Shown here: positions 29,784 through 40,038 of the stretch, one piece after another
Numbering within the stretch: position 1 is the first letter of the stretch
Layout: each line of letters opens with the position of its first letter
From: Oceaniglobus trochenteri
GTDB lineage: Bacteria > Pseudomonadota > Alphaproteobacteria > Rhodobacterales > Rhodobacteraceae
Length of the DNA: 64,000 nucleotides
Assembly: GCF_020529025.1 (NCBI RefSeq)
Contig: NZ_JACNMM010000004.1
Location: 186,001 to 250,000 of the forward strand
Direction of reading: 5' to 3'
Made by a program: the position numbers and the translations under genes
Notes under the pieces: generated by a model
What the model saw: the letters and a program-made list of their open reading frames with translations, nothing else
What the model was told of the DNA's origin: nothing
The model's database searches: none

Positions 29784-30464
29784 TCAGCCCGGCTTGGGCC
29801 GATTGAGATAGTCGATCAGGGTCTTGCCCTGCTCCTCGACGAAGAGTTCGGGCAAGACCTTGAGAGTGGTAATCCTGTCCACCCGCAACACCCTGAAATC
29901 ATTTCGCAATTCGCACCAGCAGGTGACGGTCCAGACGCGCCCCCAGTATTCCATCTGAAGCGGGCGAAGGGAACGTTGCGTTTCGTTGCCCGCAAGATCG
30001 GTGTATGTCACCGACAGCTTTTGGCGCGCCCGGATCGCAGCGCGGATCCGCGGCATATGGGCAAAGCCATGGGCGGCATCGGCAAAGGGATAGACGGCAA
30101 ATCCCCAGCCTCGGGGCGGTGCGCTGCGGTCTTCGGGCAGCACCGCGTCGATCTTGGCCGAAAGGCTGGCGGCGGCCTTTTGCAGTTCCGGGTCCGCCGC
30201 CTCGCCCACCACGGCCATGCCCAGGTGGAAGGCCTCAAGCTCGGTCAGGGTCAGGTTCAGGGGGGGCAGGGTGATGGGCGCCGTCATCTGATAACCAAGC
30301 CCGCGCTCGCCCTGCACCGGCACGCCCGAGGCCATCAGTGTTTCCATGTCGCGGTAAACGGTGCGCACCGACACTTCCAGACGGTCGGCCATGCCCTGCG
30401 CGCGATGCAGTCGCCCGTCGCGCAGGATCTGGATCAGTTCGAACAGGCGGTCGGTGCGGCGCAT
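29784..30464 (-). CDS. YafY-family HTH/WYL transcriptional regulator
   Basis: 226 residues from the ATG at 30464. N-terminal winged HTH_11 (about 1-60: RRTDRLFELIQILRDG, then VSVRTVYRDMETL), followed by a WYL domain (about 130-210) with LRPLQMEYWGRVWTVTCWCE. WYL proteins sense small ligands or nucleic acid; many regulate the adjacent gene. It lies 31 nt after a small ABM-like gene and is probably co-transcribed with it from a promoter near the inverted repeat at 30860. Confidence 0.9.
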   Translation of the reverse strand: MRRTDRLFELIQILRDGRLHRAQGMADRLEVSVRTVYRDMETLMASGVPVQGERGLGYQMTAPITLPPLNLTLTELEAFHLGMAVVGEAADPELQKAAASLSAKIDAVLPEDRSAPPRGWGFAVYPFADAAHGFAHMPRIRAAIRARQKLSVTYTDLAGNETQRSLRPLQMEYWGRVWTVTCWCELRNDFRVLRVDRITTLKVLPELFVEEQGKTLIDYLNRPKPG

Positions 30465-30495
30465 GGCGTCACAGTCGGCCCGTCCGGGGCCATGG

Positions 30496-30807
30496 TCAAG
30501 CCTCGGCGCCCATGTGCAGCGTCGCGTGGCGCATGTCCACCGACGCGTCGTCGATGTCGGCACCGAAGGCCGCGAAACCGGGGATGTCGCCCAGCGATTG
30601 CGCGGCGGCCCGGGCATCGGCCAGGCTGGCCCATTCGATGTGGTCGGTCCAAAGGCCAGTATCGTCACAGCTAAGCTGGCGACGGCGGAACCCGGCCCGC
30701 GCCGCCACGCCGTCACGGGTGCCCATGGCATGTTGCAGGTGCTGCGCGGGGTCGACCCCCGGCTTCAGGCGGTAGGTGACGATCTCGATCGCGGTGGGGG
30801 TGGTCAT
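30496..30807 (-). CDS. Small ABM-like dimeric alpha-beta barrel protein
   Basis: 103 residues. The pattern IEIVTYRLKPGVDPAQHL, a central LWTDHIEWASLADARAAAQ and an acidic C-terminal half suggest a ferredoxin-like barrel of the antibiotic-biosynthesis-monooxygenase type; no catalytic residues can be assigned. First gene of a two-gene unit with the WYL regulator. GAAAGGAAG precedes the ATG. Confidence 0.7.
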   Translation of the reverse strand: MTTPTAIEIVTYRLKPGVDPAQHLQHAMGTRDGVAARAGFRRRQLSCDDTGLWTDHIEWASLADARAAAQSLGDIPGFAAFGADIDDASVDMRHATLHMGAEA

Positions 30808-30859
30808 GAAGCTTCCTTTCGTTGAGTGATTCGCTTTCGCTCCCCCTCGCTATCACCCC

Positions 30860-30885
30860 TCAACTGACACAAACCTGTCAGTTGA
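30860..30885. promoter_or_regulatory. Perfect inverted repeat, candidate operator of the WYL regulator
   Basis: TCAACTGACA and TGTCAGTTGA form 10-bp perfect arms around a 6-base spacer. The element lies 53 nt upstream of the minus-strand ABM-like/WYL unit, in the 219-nt gap shared with tatA. Symmetry and place suggest binding of a dimeric regulator, most simply autoregulation by the WYL protein; that is inference. Confidence 0.6.
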
Positions 30886-31026
30886 CAATCGGCTGTCGCA
30901 AAACATCCCGTTTTGCCTGTCCGCGCCGTGCGAAATGGCCGGTTCGCGCTTTCACTCGACCGGCTGCTGGCCTACATATGACCGGTGATTTCCGCCCGGT
31001 CCCGGGCGCGCTAAGGGAGAGACCCC

Positions 31027-31317
31027 ATGTTGAACAATATCGGCCTGCCCGGCCTGCTTCTGATCGCCGTCGTCGTTCTGGTCCTCTTCGGACGGGGCAA
31101 GATTTCGTCGCTGATGGGCGAGGTCGGCAAGGGCATCACCGCCTTCAAGCGCGGCGTCAGCGATGGCACCAAGGAACTGGACGACGTCGCCGATGCGGAA
31201 AAGGCCGACAAGGCCGAGGATCGCCGCGTCGCGCCCCCCGCCCAGGGCGATGCGCCCCTTTCGGGTCAGGCGACCCGGGTGGACGGCGACACGACCGCGG
31301 ACAAGGACAAGGTTTGA
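31027..31317 (+). CDS. tatA: Sec-independent protein translocase subunit TatA
   Basis: 96 residues. A short N-terminal transmembrane helix (about 6-21), the FGRGKI hinge, an amphipathic helix and an acidic, disordered tail define TatA, which forms the pore or membrane-weakening assembly of the twin-arginine pathway. AAGGGAGAG precedes the ATG. It leads a tatA-tatB-tatC unit. Confidence 0.95.
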   Translation: MLNNIGLPGLLLIAVVVLVLFGRGKISSLMGEVGKGITAFKRGVSDGTKELDDVADAEKADKAEDRRVAPPAQGDAPLSGQATRVDGDTTADKDKV

Positions 31318-31340
31318 ACCGAGCCTGAGAGGCACACGCC

Positions 31341-31808
31341 ATGTTCGATATCGGCTGGACAGAACTTCTTGTGATCGGCGTCGTTGCGCTGATCGTGGTG
31401 GGCCCCAAGGACCTGCCCGGGATGTTCCGCACCCTGGGGCGGTTCACCGCCAAGATGAAGGGTATGGCGCGGGAGTTTCAGCGCGCCATGGACGATGCCG
31501 CCAATGAATCGGGCGTCAAGGACGTGGCGAAGGACCTGCGCAACGTGACCTCGAACAAGAGCCTCGGGCTCGACAAGCTGAACAGCGCCGCCGACCGGTT
31601 CGAGAAATGGCAACCGGGCGCCGGCACCAAGGGGCCGAAGACAGGCGATGTCGCCAAGGCCGAAAGCGAAACCGCGAAACTGGCCGAAAAGCGCGCCGCC
31701 GAAAGCGCGGCACTGCGCGAAACCGCCGCCGCCCGCGCGGCCGCTGCCGAAACGGCACCGGAAACCCCGATGCCCGCACCGGACACCGACCCCGAGAACA
31801 AGTCATGA
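31341..31808 (+). CDS. tatB: Sec-independent protein translocase subunit TatB
   Basis: 155 residues. N-terminal helix MFDIGWTELLVIGVVALIVVG with the conserved Glu8, the GPKDLP hinge, then a long amphipathic helix and an Ala/Glu-rich tail with PETPMPAPD. TatB joins TatC as receptor for twin-arginine signal peptides. Stop overlaps the tatC start. Confidence 0.95.
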   Translation: MFDIGWTELLVIGVVALIVVGPKDLPGMFRTLGRFTAKMKGMAREFQRAMDDAANESGVKDVAKDLRNVTSNKSLGLDKLNSAADRFEKWQPGAGTKGPKTGDVAKAESETAKLAEKRAAESAALRETAAARAAAAETAPETPMPAPDTDPENKS

Positions 31809-32725
31809 CCGACCGTGACGAGCTGGAAGACACCGGCGCCCCCCTGATCGAACACCTGGCCGAGCTGCGCACGCGGCTGATCCGCGCGGTGATTGCCTTC
31901 ATCATCGGCATCGTGCTGGCCTTCGTCGTGGCCGAGCCGATCCTGCAATTCCTGCTTTACCCGATTGAGGCCACCCTGCGCGAGCTGGGCGATCCCTCGC
32001 CGACGCTGCAGTACACCTCGCCGCAGGAATACCTCTTTACGCTGTTCCGCATCTCGATGGTCTTCGGCTTCGCGCTGGCCTTTCCGGTGATCGGCCACCA
32101 GCTTTGGCGCTTCGTGGCGCCGGGGCTGTACCGCACCGAAAAGAACGCCTTCCTGCCCTTCCTCATCGCCTCGCCGCTGATGTTCCTGCTGGGCGCGTCC
32201 TTTGCACAGTTCGTCGTCACGCCGTTGGCGATGCAGTTCTTCCTCGGGTTCGCCGACATCACCTCGATCTTCGCGGGGCTGCTGAAATCCGCCACGGGCG
32301 CCCTCCCGGCGGATACCGCCGTCGTGCCCACCACCAGCGATGGCGTGCGCATCACCTTCTTCGGCAAGGTCAACGAATCCCTCGATATCACGCTGAAATT
32401 CATCATCGCCTTCGGGCTCTGCTTTCAGCTTCCGGTTCTGCTGACGCTGATGGGCAAGGCGGGGCTGGTGTCGGCCAAGGGGCTGGGTGATGTGCGCAAA
32501 TACGCCGTGGTGGGCATTCTGCTGCTGGCCGCGCTGGTCACGCCCCCCGACGTGGTGACACAGCTGATCCTCTTCGTGGTGGTCTATGGCCTTTACGAAA
32601 TCTCGATCCAGCTGGTGAAACGGGTCGAGAAGAAACGCACCGAACAGCTGCGTGCCGAAGGCATCCTGGACGACGACGAGGAGCTTTGGGACGAGGAACA
32701 CCACGAGGACGAGCCGAAAGCATGA
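31805..32725 (+). CDS. tatC: Sec-independent protein translocase subunit TatC
   Basis: 306 residues, six helices expected. The N-terminal LIEHLAELRTRLIR contains the signal-peptide-binding glutamates; FVAPGLYRTEK and the PPDVVTQLILF end are typical. The periplasmic segment between helices 3 and 4 is longer than in E. coli TatC, with an Ala/Thr/Val insertion (about 165-190, around LPADTAVVPTTSDG). The C-terminus is acidic (DDDEELWDEEHHEDEPKA). ATGA overlaps on both sides couple it to tatB and the ATPase gene. Confidence 0.95.
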   Translation: MTDRDELEDTGAPLIEHLAELRTRLIRAVIAFIIGIVLAFVVAEPILQFLLYPIEATLRELGDPSPTLQYTSPQEYLFTLFRISMVFGFALAFPVIGHQLWRFVAPGLYRTEKNAFLPFLIASPLMFLLGASFAQFVVTPLAMQFFLGFADITSIFAGLLKSATGALPADTAVVPTTSDGVRITFFGKVNESLDITLKFIIAFGLCFQLPVLLTLMGKAGLVSAKGLGDVRKYAVVGILLLAALVTPPDVVTQLILFVVVYGLYEISIQLVKRVEKKRTEQLRAEGILDDDEELWDEEHHEDEPKA

Positions 32726-33564
32726 CCACCGATCCGATGGAACGTATCGCCGCCGCCCTGGAGCGCATGTCGCCGCCGCCCCTTCAGGCGCCGGATTTCG
32801 ACGGGGCCGATGCCTTCGTCTGGCATGTTTCGCCTGACCGCCTGGTGCCCGTGGCGCGGGTGAACCGGGTCGATCTGTCCCTGCTGATCGGGGTCGACCG
32901 GTCGCGCGATACCCTGCTTGAGAACACGATGCAGTTTGCGCGGGGCCTGCCGGCCAACAACGCCCTGCTCTGGGGCGCGCGGGGGATGGGAAAATCCAGC
33001 CTGGTCAAGGCGATCCACGCCGAAGTGATCGCGCGGGGCCATCCGCTCAAGATCGTCGAGGTCCAGCGCGAGGATCTCCCATCGATCGCGCGCCTGCTGA
33101 ACCTGCTGCGCGCCTCGGCCCATCGCTTCGTGCTGTTCTGCGACGACCTGTCGTTTTCCCACGACGACCAGCATTACAAATCGCTCAAGGCGGTGTTGGA
33201 CGGCGGCATCGAAGGGCGGCCCGACAACGTGGTCTTCTATGCCACCTCGAACCGCCGCCACCTGATGCCTCGCGACATGATCGAGAACGAACGCTCCAGC
33301 GCGATTTCCCCCTCCGAGGCGGTCGAGGAAAAGGTCTCGCTGTCGGATCGTTTCGGGCTGTGGCTGGGCTTCCACCCCTGCACGCAGGACGAATACCTCG
33401 CGATGATCGAAGGCTATTGCGCTGCCCACGGCGTCACGATCGACGCCGACACCCTGCGTGCCGAAGCGATCGAATGGCAGGCCACGCGCGGCGGGCGTTC
33501 GGGCCGGGTGGCCTGGCAGTATTTCACCGACCTCGCGGGGCGCAAGGGGGTTGGCATCGCCTGA
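32722..33564 (+). CDS. P-loop ATPase (DUF815 family) downstream of tatC
   Basis: 280 residues from the ATG overlapping the tatC stop. Walker A WGARGMGKSSLVKA (about 87-100), Walker B-like FVLFCDDLSFS (about 137-147), sensor region VVFYATSNRRHLMP. This is the DUF815 AAA-like ATPase. Physiological role not established. It sits where other Rhodobacteraceae place it after tatC, as far as recalled, but the sequence gives no evidence for direct action in Tat export. Confidence 0.85.
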   Translation: MTTDPMERIAAALERMSPPPLQAPDFDGADAFVWHVSPDRLVPVARVNRVDLSLLIGVDRSRDTLLENTMQFARGLPANNALLWGARGMGKSSLVKAIHAEVIARGHPLKIVEVQREDLPSIARLLNLLRASAHRFVLFCDDLSFSHDDQHYKSLKAVLDGGIEGRPDNVVFYATSNRRHLMPRDMIENERSSAISPSEAVEEKVSLSDRFGLWLGFHPCTQDEYLAMIEGYCAAHGVTIDADTLRAEAIEWQATRGGRSGRVAWQYFTDLAGRKGVGIA

Positions 33565-33586
33565 GCGCTGCTGCGCCGCGCCCCCT

Positions 33587-33616
33587 CTCTTTCTTGCTGA
33601 AAATACTCATTCCCCG
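33587..33616. repeat. Intergenic repeat element, copy B (convergent gap)
   Basis: CTTTCTTGCTGAAAATACTC shares most of its bases with copy C and with the TTTCTT...AAAATACTC part of copy A. The CTCC-GGAG hairpin half is degenerate here (CTCATTCCCCGG). It lies in the 67-nt gap between the convergent ATPase and cupin genes. Confidence 0.55.
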
Positions 33617-33631
33617 GCCCGCAAACCCGCG

Positions 33632-34057
33632 TTACCGCGGAATGTCGAAGCCCGGGGGCGCCAGTTCGAAACCCTCGAAGGTGAAACCGGGGGACACGGT
33701 GCAGCCGACCAAGGTCCAATCCCCCTGCGACCGTGCCGCCTGCCAATGCCCCGCCGGAACGATAAGCTGCGGCAGCGCCCCGGCGGCCAGGTCCGGGCCC
33801 AGCACATGGTCCTCTGCCGGTCCGGTCTTGTCGGCGGCCATGCTCAGGGTCAGGGGCGCGCCGGCGTGAAAGTGCCAGATCTCGGTCGCGTCCACCCGGT
33901 GCCAATGGCTGGTCTCGCCAGCCTTGAGCAGGAAATAGATGCAGGTGCCCGAGGGGCGCGGCGTTTCGCTGCCCTCCCAGGTCTGGCGATACCAGCCGCC
34001 TTCGGGGTGGGGGGCCAGGTTCAGCCTTTCGATGATCTCGTCGGAGCTCAGGCGCAC
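33632..34057 (-). CDS. Cupin superfamily protein (DUF985/Cupin_5)
   Basis: 141 residues from a GTG one base after the glutathione peroxidase stop. The family order is intact: DEIIERLNLAPHPEGGWYRQTW, then FLLKAGETSHWHRVDATEIWHFHAG with metal-type histidines, and WTLVGCTVSPGFTFEGFELA at the end. Enzymatic role unknown. A longer frame upstream overlaps the peroxidase and has no start signal. Confidence 0.85.
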   Translation of the reverse strand: MRLSSDEIIERLNLAPHPEGGWYRQTWEGSETPRPSGTCIYFLLKAGETSHWHRVDATEIWHFHAGAPLTLSMAADKTGPAEDHVLGPDLAAGALPQLIVPAGHWQAARSQGDWTLVGCTVSPGFTFEGFELAPPGFDIPR

Positions 34058-34058
34058 T

Positions 34059-34586
34059 TCATTGCTCCAGCTCGGCTTCGACCGCTGTAACGATGGCCCG
34101 GCCCAGCGGATCGGCTCCCGACCCGAAGGTCGCCACCACCTTGCCGTCGCGGGCAATCAGGATCTTGTTGAAGTTCCAGGCGGGGCTGAAGCCTTCGGTC
34201 TCGGCCACCCAGGCATAGAAGGGATGGGCCGCATCGCCGCGCACCGGTGTAATGTCGGTCATCGGCAGTGTGAGGTCGAAGTTGACGGCGCAGAATTCCT
34301 TTACCTCGGCCGCCGAACCCAGTTCCTGCGCGAAATCGTCCGAGGGCACCGCCAGAACCACCAGCCCCGCGGCGCGGTACCTGTCCCAAAGCGCCTGCAA
34401 ACCATCGTACTGCCGGGTATAGGCGCAGCGCGACGCCGTGTTGACCACCAGCACCGGCTGCCCGCGATAATCGGCCAGCGACAGGGTGCCGCCGTCGATG
34501 TTGGTGAAGGGGGCGTCGCGCGATGGGGATGCGGCCATTGCCGGGGTGGCCAGCAGCATCAGCGACAGGGCAAGGATCGGTTTCAT
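34059..34586 (-). CDS. Exported glutathione-peroxidase-like protein
   Basis: 175 residues from the ATG at 34586. A signal peptide ends in TPAMA. The thioredoxin fold has the peroxidatic C54 in NTASRCAYT, Q87 (FAQE) and W137-N138 (WNFNK), so the catalytic tetrad is complete. Such enzymes usually use thioredoxin-like reductants; export implies a periplasmic donor. It is followed closely by the cupin gene. Confidence 0.88.
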   Translation of the reverse strand: MKPILALSLMLLATPAMAASPSRDAPFTNIDGGTLSLADYRGQPVLVVNTASRCAYTRQYDGLQALWDRYRAAGLVVLAVPSDDFAQELGSAAEVKEFCAVNFDLTLPMTDITPVRGDAAHPFYAWVAETEGFSPAWNFNKILIARDGKVVATFGSGADPLGRAIVTAVEAELEQ

Positions 34587-34629
34587 CGTCGGCTCCCACG
34601 GGGTTTGCACACCACGAAAGAGCGCGCGA

Positions 34630-34806
34630 TCACCTGCCGTCAAGGGGCAGGGTGGCGGGGCGGTGCGCCGATTGCGTCACCGCCAGGATGGTATGGCCCA
34701 CAACGGTGCCGGCCGCCTTGACCGGCACCTTGACCACGGCACAGCCCGCAAGCCCCGCAAGGACAAGCGTGATCATCGCAAGGCGTGCTGTGGTCGGGAA
34801 TGTCAT
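34630..34806 (-). CDS. Small putative lipoprotein (58 residues)
   Basis: 58 residues with lipobox LAGC (C22) after a hydrophobic segment. The rest is VVKVPVKAAGTVVGHTILAVTQ, a pattern seen in small outer-membrane lipoproteins of unknown role. The start overlaps the stop of the entericidin-like gene (ATGA), so the two tiny lipoproteins are translationally coupled. Confidence 0.7.
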   Translation of the reverse strand: MTFPTTARLAMITLVLAGLAGCAVVKVPVKAAGTVVGHTILAVTQSAHRPATLPLDGR

Positions 34807-34949
34807 ACGTCCTTGTCCTCGTCGCTGCCGATGGCCTTCTTGGCGATATACTTGGTGCCACCATACACGTCCTTGCCGACGCCGACAGCCGTGTTGCAGG
34901 CGGACAGGCCGAAAAGGCCCACGAGAAGGATCAGACCAGTCTTTTTCAT
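34803..34949 (-). CDS. Entericidin-like small lipoprotein (48 residues)
   Basis: 48 residues from the ATG at 34949 with GAGAGG upstream. MKKTGLILLVGLFGLSAC is a lipoprotein signal with LSAC (C18); the short mature part NTAVGVGKDVYGGTKYIAKKAI resembles entericidin A/B. In enterobacteria these are a toxin-antidote pair; here the neighbour is a different lipoprotein, so such a role is not assured. Confidence 0.72.
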   Translation of the reverse strand: MKKTGLILLVGLFGLSACNTAVGVGKDVYGGTKYIAKKAIGSDEDKDV

Positions 34950-35024
34950 CGAATTGTACCTCTCTATCGGTCCCACGACATCTTGCCGCCGGTAGGCGTA
35001 TCTGTGAACGCCCGCCATGAACGA

Positions 35025-35055
35025 CAAGGGGCGGCCCCGCCGGAACCGCCCCTTG
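35025..35055 (-). terminator. Hairpin downstream of enolase
   Basis: CAAGGGGCGG and CCGCCCCTTG form a 10-bp perfect stem around an 11-base loop, beginning 23 nt after the eno stop on the minus strand. No U-rich run follows (TCGTTC), so it may act as an mRNA 3' end stabiliser or a weak terminator. Confidence 0.6.
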
Positions 35056-35077
35056 AAACACTTCGTGATACCGGGTG

Positions 35078-36454
<1,377 letters not shown>

Positions 36455-36485
36455 TTACCCGGGTAGCCAGGGGGATGAGACCGAG

Positions 36486-37403
36486 ATGCCACTGAAAAAG
36501 ATCCACGTTGTCCTGAACCCGGGCAGCGGCAAGAAAGAGCCGGTCTGCGATGCCGATGATCTGCGCCGGATGCTGTCGGCGCAGGGGGCCGATGTCGAGG
36601 TGTCGCAGGTGCGCCGCGACCGGCCCATCGGGCAGTTGGTGGAGGATGCCCTGTCGGGCGGCGCCGATCTGGTGGTGGCCGCTGGCGGCGATGGTACGAT
36701 CTGCGGCGTTGCCGAAGGCATGGCCGGTTCGGGCGTCGCCATGGGTGTTCTGCCCCTTGGTACCTTCAACTATTTCGCCCGCTCGCTGTCGATTCCCGAT
36801 GATATCGAAGGCGCGGTCGAGGTTCTGCTGAAGGGCGATGCCCGCGCGGTGCGCACCGGGCGCATCAATAACCGGCTTTTCCTGAACAACACCAGTATCG
36901 GCCGCTACCCCGAGATTTTGGCCAACCGCGAAGGCATCTACCGCCGCTGGGGCCGCTCGCGCATCGCTGCCTATTGGTCGGTTCTCAAGACGCTGCTGAC
37001 CCTGCGCCGCCCTCTAGACCTGCGGATCGAGGCCGACGACGAGACGATCAGCATGCGCACGCCGCTGGTTTTCGTGCTGAACAACGCCTTCCAGCTGGAT
37101 CAGATGGGCCTGAAAGGGCAGGAGGATCTGGCCGAGGGGAAGTTGCTGATGTTCCTTTCGCCCGACACAGGGCGGTTCGGGTTGCTGCGCCAGGCGCTTG
37201 CGCTGGCCTTCGGCGTGGCCGAGGACGGGCGCGACTTTCGCCTGGTTTCGGCCTATCGTTTCGATATCCACGCCCGCCGCAAGCGTCATCGCGTGGCCCT
37301 GGATGGCGAAAGGCGGCGGTTGAAAAACCCGCTATCGATTCGCGCCGTGCCGGATGAACTGCATGTCGTGGTGCCAAAGGACTTCGACCGGGAGATCAGA
37401 TGA
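36486..37403 (+). CDS. Diacylglycerol kinase family lipid kinase
   Basis: 305 residues from the ATG at 36486. NPGSGKK, the AAGGDGTI nucleotide loop (about 73-80) and LPLGTFNYFAR mark the DAGK/sphingosine-kinase catalytic domain; the C-terminal half is the beta-sandwich with VLNNAFQLD. The substrate may be diacylglycerol or another lipid. The stop overlaps the start of the phosphoesterase gene. Confidence 0.88.
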   Translation: MPLKKIHVVLNPGSGKKEPVCDADDLRRMLSAQGADVEVSQVRRDRPIGQLVEDALSGGADLVVAAGGDGTICGVAEGMAGSGVAMGVLPLGTFNYFARSLSIPDDIEGAVEVLLKGDARAVRTGRINNRLFLNNTSIGRYPEILANREGIYRRWGRSRIAAYWSVLKTLLTLRRPLDLRIEADDETISMRTPLVFVLNNAFQLDQMGLKGQEDLAEGKLLMFLSPDTGRFGLLRQALALAFGVAEDGRDFRLVSAYRFDIHARRKRHRVALDGERRRLKNPLSIRAVPDELHVVVPKDFDREIR

Positions 37404-38203
37404 GACGTATCGTACACCTCTCCGACCTGCACTTCGGGCGCGACCGGCCCGATCTTCTGCCTCCGCTTATCGAACAGGTGAACGACCTGCGGCCCGATCT
37501 GGTGGCCATCTCGGGCGATCTGACCCAGCGCGCCCGCAATTCCCAGTTCGAAGAGGCGGCGGCCTTCATCGACGCGCTTGACCCGCCGGTGCTGGTGGTG
37601 CCGGGCAACCATGACGTGCCGCTGACCAACCCCTTCCTGCGCCTTTTCGCGCCCTGGCGGCGCTATCGCCGCTGGATCGGCCGCGATCTTGAACCGACCT
37701 ATGCCGACGACCGGATGATCGTGGTGGGGGTGAACACGGTCAATCCCATGGCCTGGCAAAGCGGCTGGTTTTCAGGCGGCGACATTGCCCGCGTCGCCTC
37801 GGCCTTTGCGGGGGTGAAGCGGCGCATGCGCATCGTGATGGTGCATCACCCGCTCGAACATCTTCCGGGCGAGCGCAAGAAACCCATGCGCGGCGCCGAA
37901 ACCGCGCTGGATGAACTGGCCCGCTGTGGCACCGACGTTGTGCTGTCGGGCCATCTGCATTCATGGGGTGCCGATGCCTTTGCCGAACGGGCGGGGCGGT
38001 TCGGGATGATCCAGGTTCAGGCGGGCACGGGCCTTTCGACCCGGCTGCGCGGCGAAGAGAACGATTTCAACCTGCTGACCCTGCGCCACGGCGAACTTGA
38101 GGTGCAGCGCATGGTGGCCGATCCCGACACCCCGGGGTTCACCGAAGGCACCCTGCGCCGCTTCGGACTGCGCCCCGGCGGCTGGCAGGTTCAACCGACC
38201 TGA
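37400..38203 (+). CDS. Metallophosphoesterase (calcineurin-like)
   Basis: 267 residues. The five metal motifs are in order: LSDLHFGR (about 6-13), SGDLTQRA, VPGNHDV, MVHHPLEH and LSGHLHSWG. The set resembles class III cyclic-nucleotide phosphodiesterases (CpdA type), but substrate is uncertain. Coupled by ATGA to the lipid kinase. Its last 13 nt overlap the end of the opposite-strand EamA gene. Confidence 0.88.
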   Translation: MRRIVHLSDLHFGRDRPDLLPPLIEQVNDLRPDLVAISGDLTQRARNSQFEEAAAFIDALDPPVLVVPGNHDVPLTNPFLRLFAPWRRYRRWIGRDLEPTYADDRMIVVGVNTVNPMAWQSGWFSGGDIARVASAFAGVKRRMRIVMVHHPLEHLPGERKKPMRGAETALDELARCGTDVVLSGHLHSWGADAFAERAGRFGMIQVQAGTGLSTRLRGEENDFNLLTLRHGELEVQRMVADPDTPGFTEGTLRRFGLRPGGWQVQPT

Positions 38204-39132
38204 GCCGCCCCGCGCGCCCGACGGCGTGCCCTGTCCTCGCGGTAGAAGGTGTAGATCCCGGCCCCCGCGATCAGCGTCGCGCCGGTGAGGATCGAGGGCG
38301 TCAGGCGGTCGCCGAACACAAGCGCGCCCAAGCCAAAGGCGAAGATCAGGCGCGAATAGCGGAAGGGCGCCACCACCGCCATCGACCCCAGCCGCAGCGA
38401 TGTGGTCAGCGCGAAATAGGCAACCGTGGCACAGAGAAGCATGCCCCCCAGCATGGCCAGCGTCACCGGTTCGGGCATCCGCGCCCCGCCCGAGATGGCA
38501 AGCAGGACAATCCCCGTGGGCACCAGCGACAGGAAACCATAGGTCGACACCAGAAGGTTGGGCACCCGCGCAGGCACCAGCCGGGTGACAAGATCGCGCG
38601 CCGACAGGCCCACGACCCCCACCAGCGCCGACAGCGCCCCCAGGTTCACGCCCGATCCATCCGGGCGCAACATGATGATGACGCCGCCGAACCCCACCAG
38701 CACCGCCGCCCAACGCCGCCAGCCCACGGGTTCTTTCAAAAGCAGCGCCGCGCCCAGCGTCACAGCAAGCGGCGTGGCCTGGGACACGGCCGAGGCCATG
38801 GACAGCGTGGTCAGCGTCAGCGCCGTGACAAAGCCAAGCGTGCCGACAACCTCGGCCAGCATCCGCGCCAGGATCGCCGGATGAAACAGGTCGGGCCCGA
38901 ACAGCGCCAGCCCCTGCCGCCACGACAGCCCGCCAAAGATCAGCGTTCCGCCCAGCCCGAGGATCAAAATGATCTGGCCGGTCGGCAGAAGGTCGCTCGA
39001 CAGCTTGATGAACATGTCCGCCACGGCGAAACCGGCCATGGAAAAGACCATCAGCCCGATGGCGCGCAGGGGCGGCGTGTCGGGATCGGCGGGGGTGGGC
39101 GGCGGGGTGGCGGGGGCAAGGGGGGTGGTCAT
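38191..39132 (-). CDS. EamA/DMT-superfamily transporter
   Basis: 313 residues with ten hydrophobic helices in two EamA repeats (about 25-155 and 165-295). The N-terminus is Pro/Thr-rich and probably cytosolic; the C-terminus is basic (REDRARRRARG). Members export amino acids, nucleosides or other metabolites. Substrate not inferable. Confidence 0.85.
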   Translation of the reverse strand: MTTPLAPATPPPTPADPDTPPLRAIGLMVFSMAGFAVADMFIKLSSDLLPTGQIILILGLGGTLIFGGLSWRQGLALFGPDLFHPAILARMLAEVVGTLGFVTALTLTTLSMASAVSQATPLAVTLGAALLLKEPVGWRRWAAVLVGFGGVIIMLRPDGSGVNLGALSALVGVVGLSARDLVTRLVPARVPNLLVSTYGFLSLVPTGIVLLAISGGARMPEPVTLAMLGGMLLCATVAYFALTTSLRLGSMAVVAPFRYSRLIFAFGLGALVFGDRLTPSILTGATLIAGAGIYTFYREDRARRRARGAAQVG

Positions 39133-39180
39133 GGCGCCGTCCTTAGGCCAAGGCGCCGGCCGGCACCAGCGGCAATGGCG

Positions 39181-40038
39181 TCAGAGCGTCAGGCGCCCCT
39201 CCATCATCCGCCGCGCCCGTCCGGCAATATGCACCGCGCGGCACAGCCCGCCCTCGATCTCGGCCTCGGCGTGGATGCTGCTGGGGCGTCCCATGTCCAC
39301 GCCCTGTTCGATCATCAGGGTCAGCGACTGGCCCTCCATCTGCGACAGGAAGGCCACCAGCGCGGCACAGGCGCTGCCCGTGGCGGGATCTTCGGGGATG
39401 TTGTCCAGCGGGGCGAACATGCGCGCCGAAACCTCGGCACCCTCGCGCACATAGGCCAGAATGGCGAAATCCAGTTGCGAGGGGTAATCCGCCGCGCATT
39501 TGCGATAGGCCTCGATCGCCGGCTGGGCCGCAGACAGCGCGGCGCCATCGCTCAGCTCGGCCAGGACGAAAGGCAGGCCGACGCCCGCCTGCACCGGCTG
39601 ATGGCGGTCGGTGCGGATCTGCCCCGGGGCCAGCGACAGGCAGGCGGCCACATCGCCCAGGGCCGGGTGCGATTCCACCTGAAGTGGCGTGGTGCTGGTG
39701 AACCGCGCCAGCCCGCCCTCGACGGTACAGCCGATGGGCCCGACCTCAACCTCCAGCGTCAGGGTATCGCCGCGCCCCATGTCGTGCAGCGCCAGCGCCG
39801 TGCCGATCAGAGGATGCCCGGCAAACGGAATCTCCATCGTCGGGGTAAAGATGCGCACCCGCGCGGTATGGGCCGGATCGCGGGGCGGATAGACAAAGGT
39901 GGTCTCGGAAAAGTTGAACTCGCGCGCGATCTGCTGCAATTGCGCCTCGGGCAGGGCGGTGGCGTCGGGGATGATGGCCAGCGGGTTGCCACCAAAGGCG
40001 GTGTCGGTGAAGACATCGTAAACCAGATAATCCGTCAT
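39181..40038 (-). CDS. PhzF-family isomerase/epimerase
   Basis: 285 residues from the ATG at 40038. [26 protein letters not shown] with the catalytic Glu, [11 protein letters not shown] and EDPATGSAC are the family signature. Fold related to diaminopimelate epimerase. The biological substrate is unknown for most members, and phenazine synthesis genes are not seen. Last gene of the lptF-phzF unit, overlapping rsmA by 4 nt. Confidence 0.9.
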   Translation of the reverse strand: MTDYLVYDVFTDTAFGGNPLAIIPDATALPEAQLQQIAREFNFSETTFVYPPRDPAHTARVRIFTPTMEIPFAGHPLIGTALALHDMGRGDTLTLEVEVGPIGCTVEGGLARFTSTTPLQVESHPALGDVAACLSLAPGQIRTDRHQPVQAGVGLPFVLAELSDGAALSAAQPAIEAYRKCAADYPSQLDFAILAYVREGAEVSARMFAPLDNIPEDPATGSACAALVAFLSQMEGQSLTLMIEQGVDMGRPSSIHAEAEIEGGLCRAVHIAGRARRMMEGRLTL

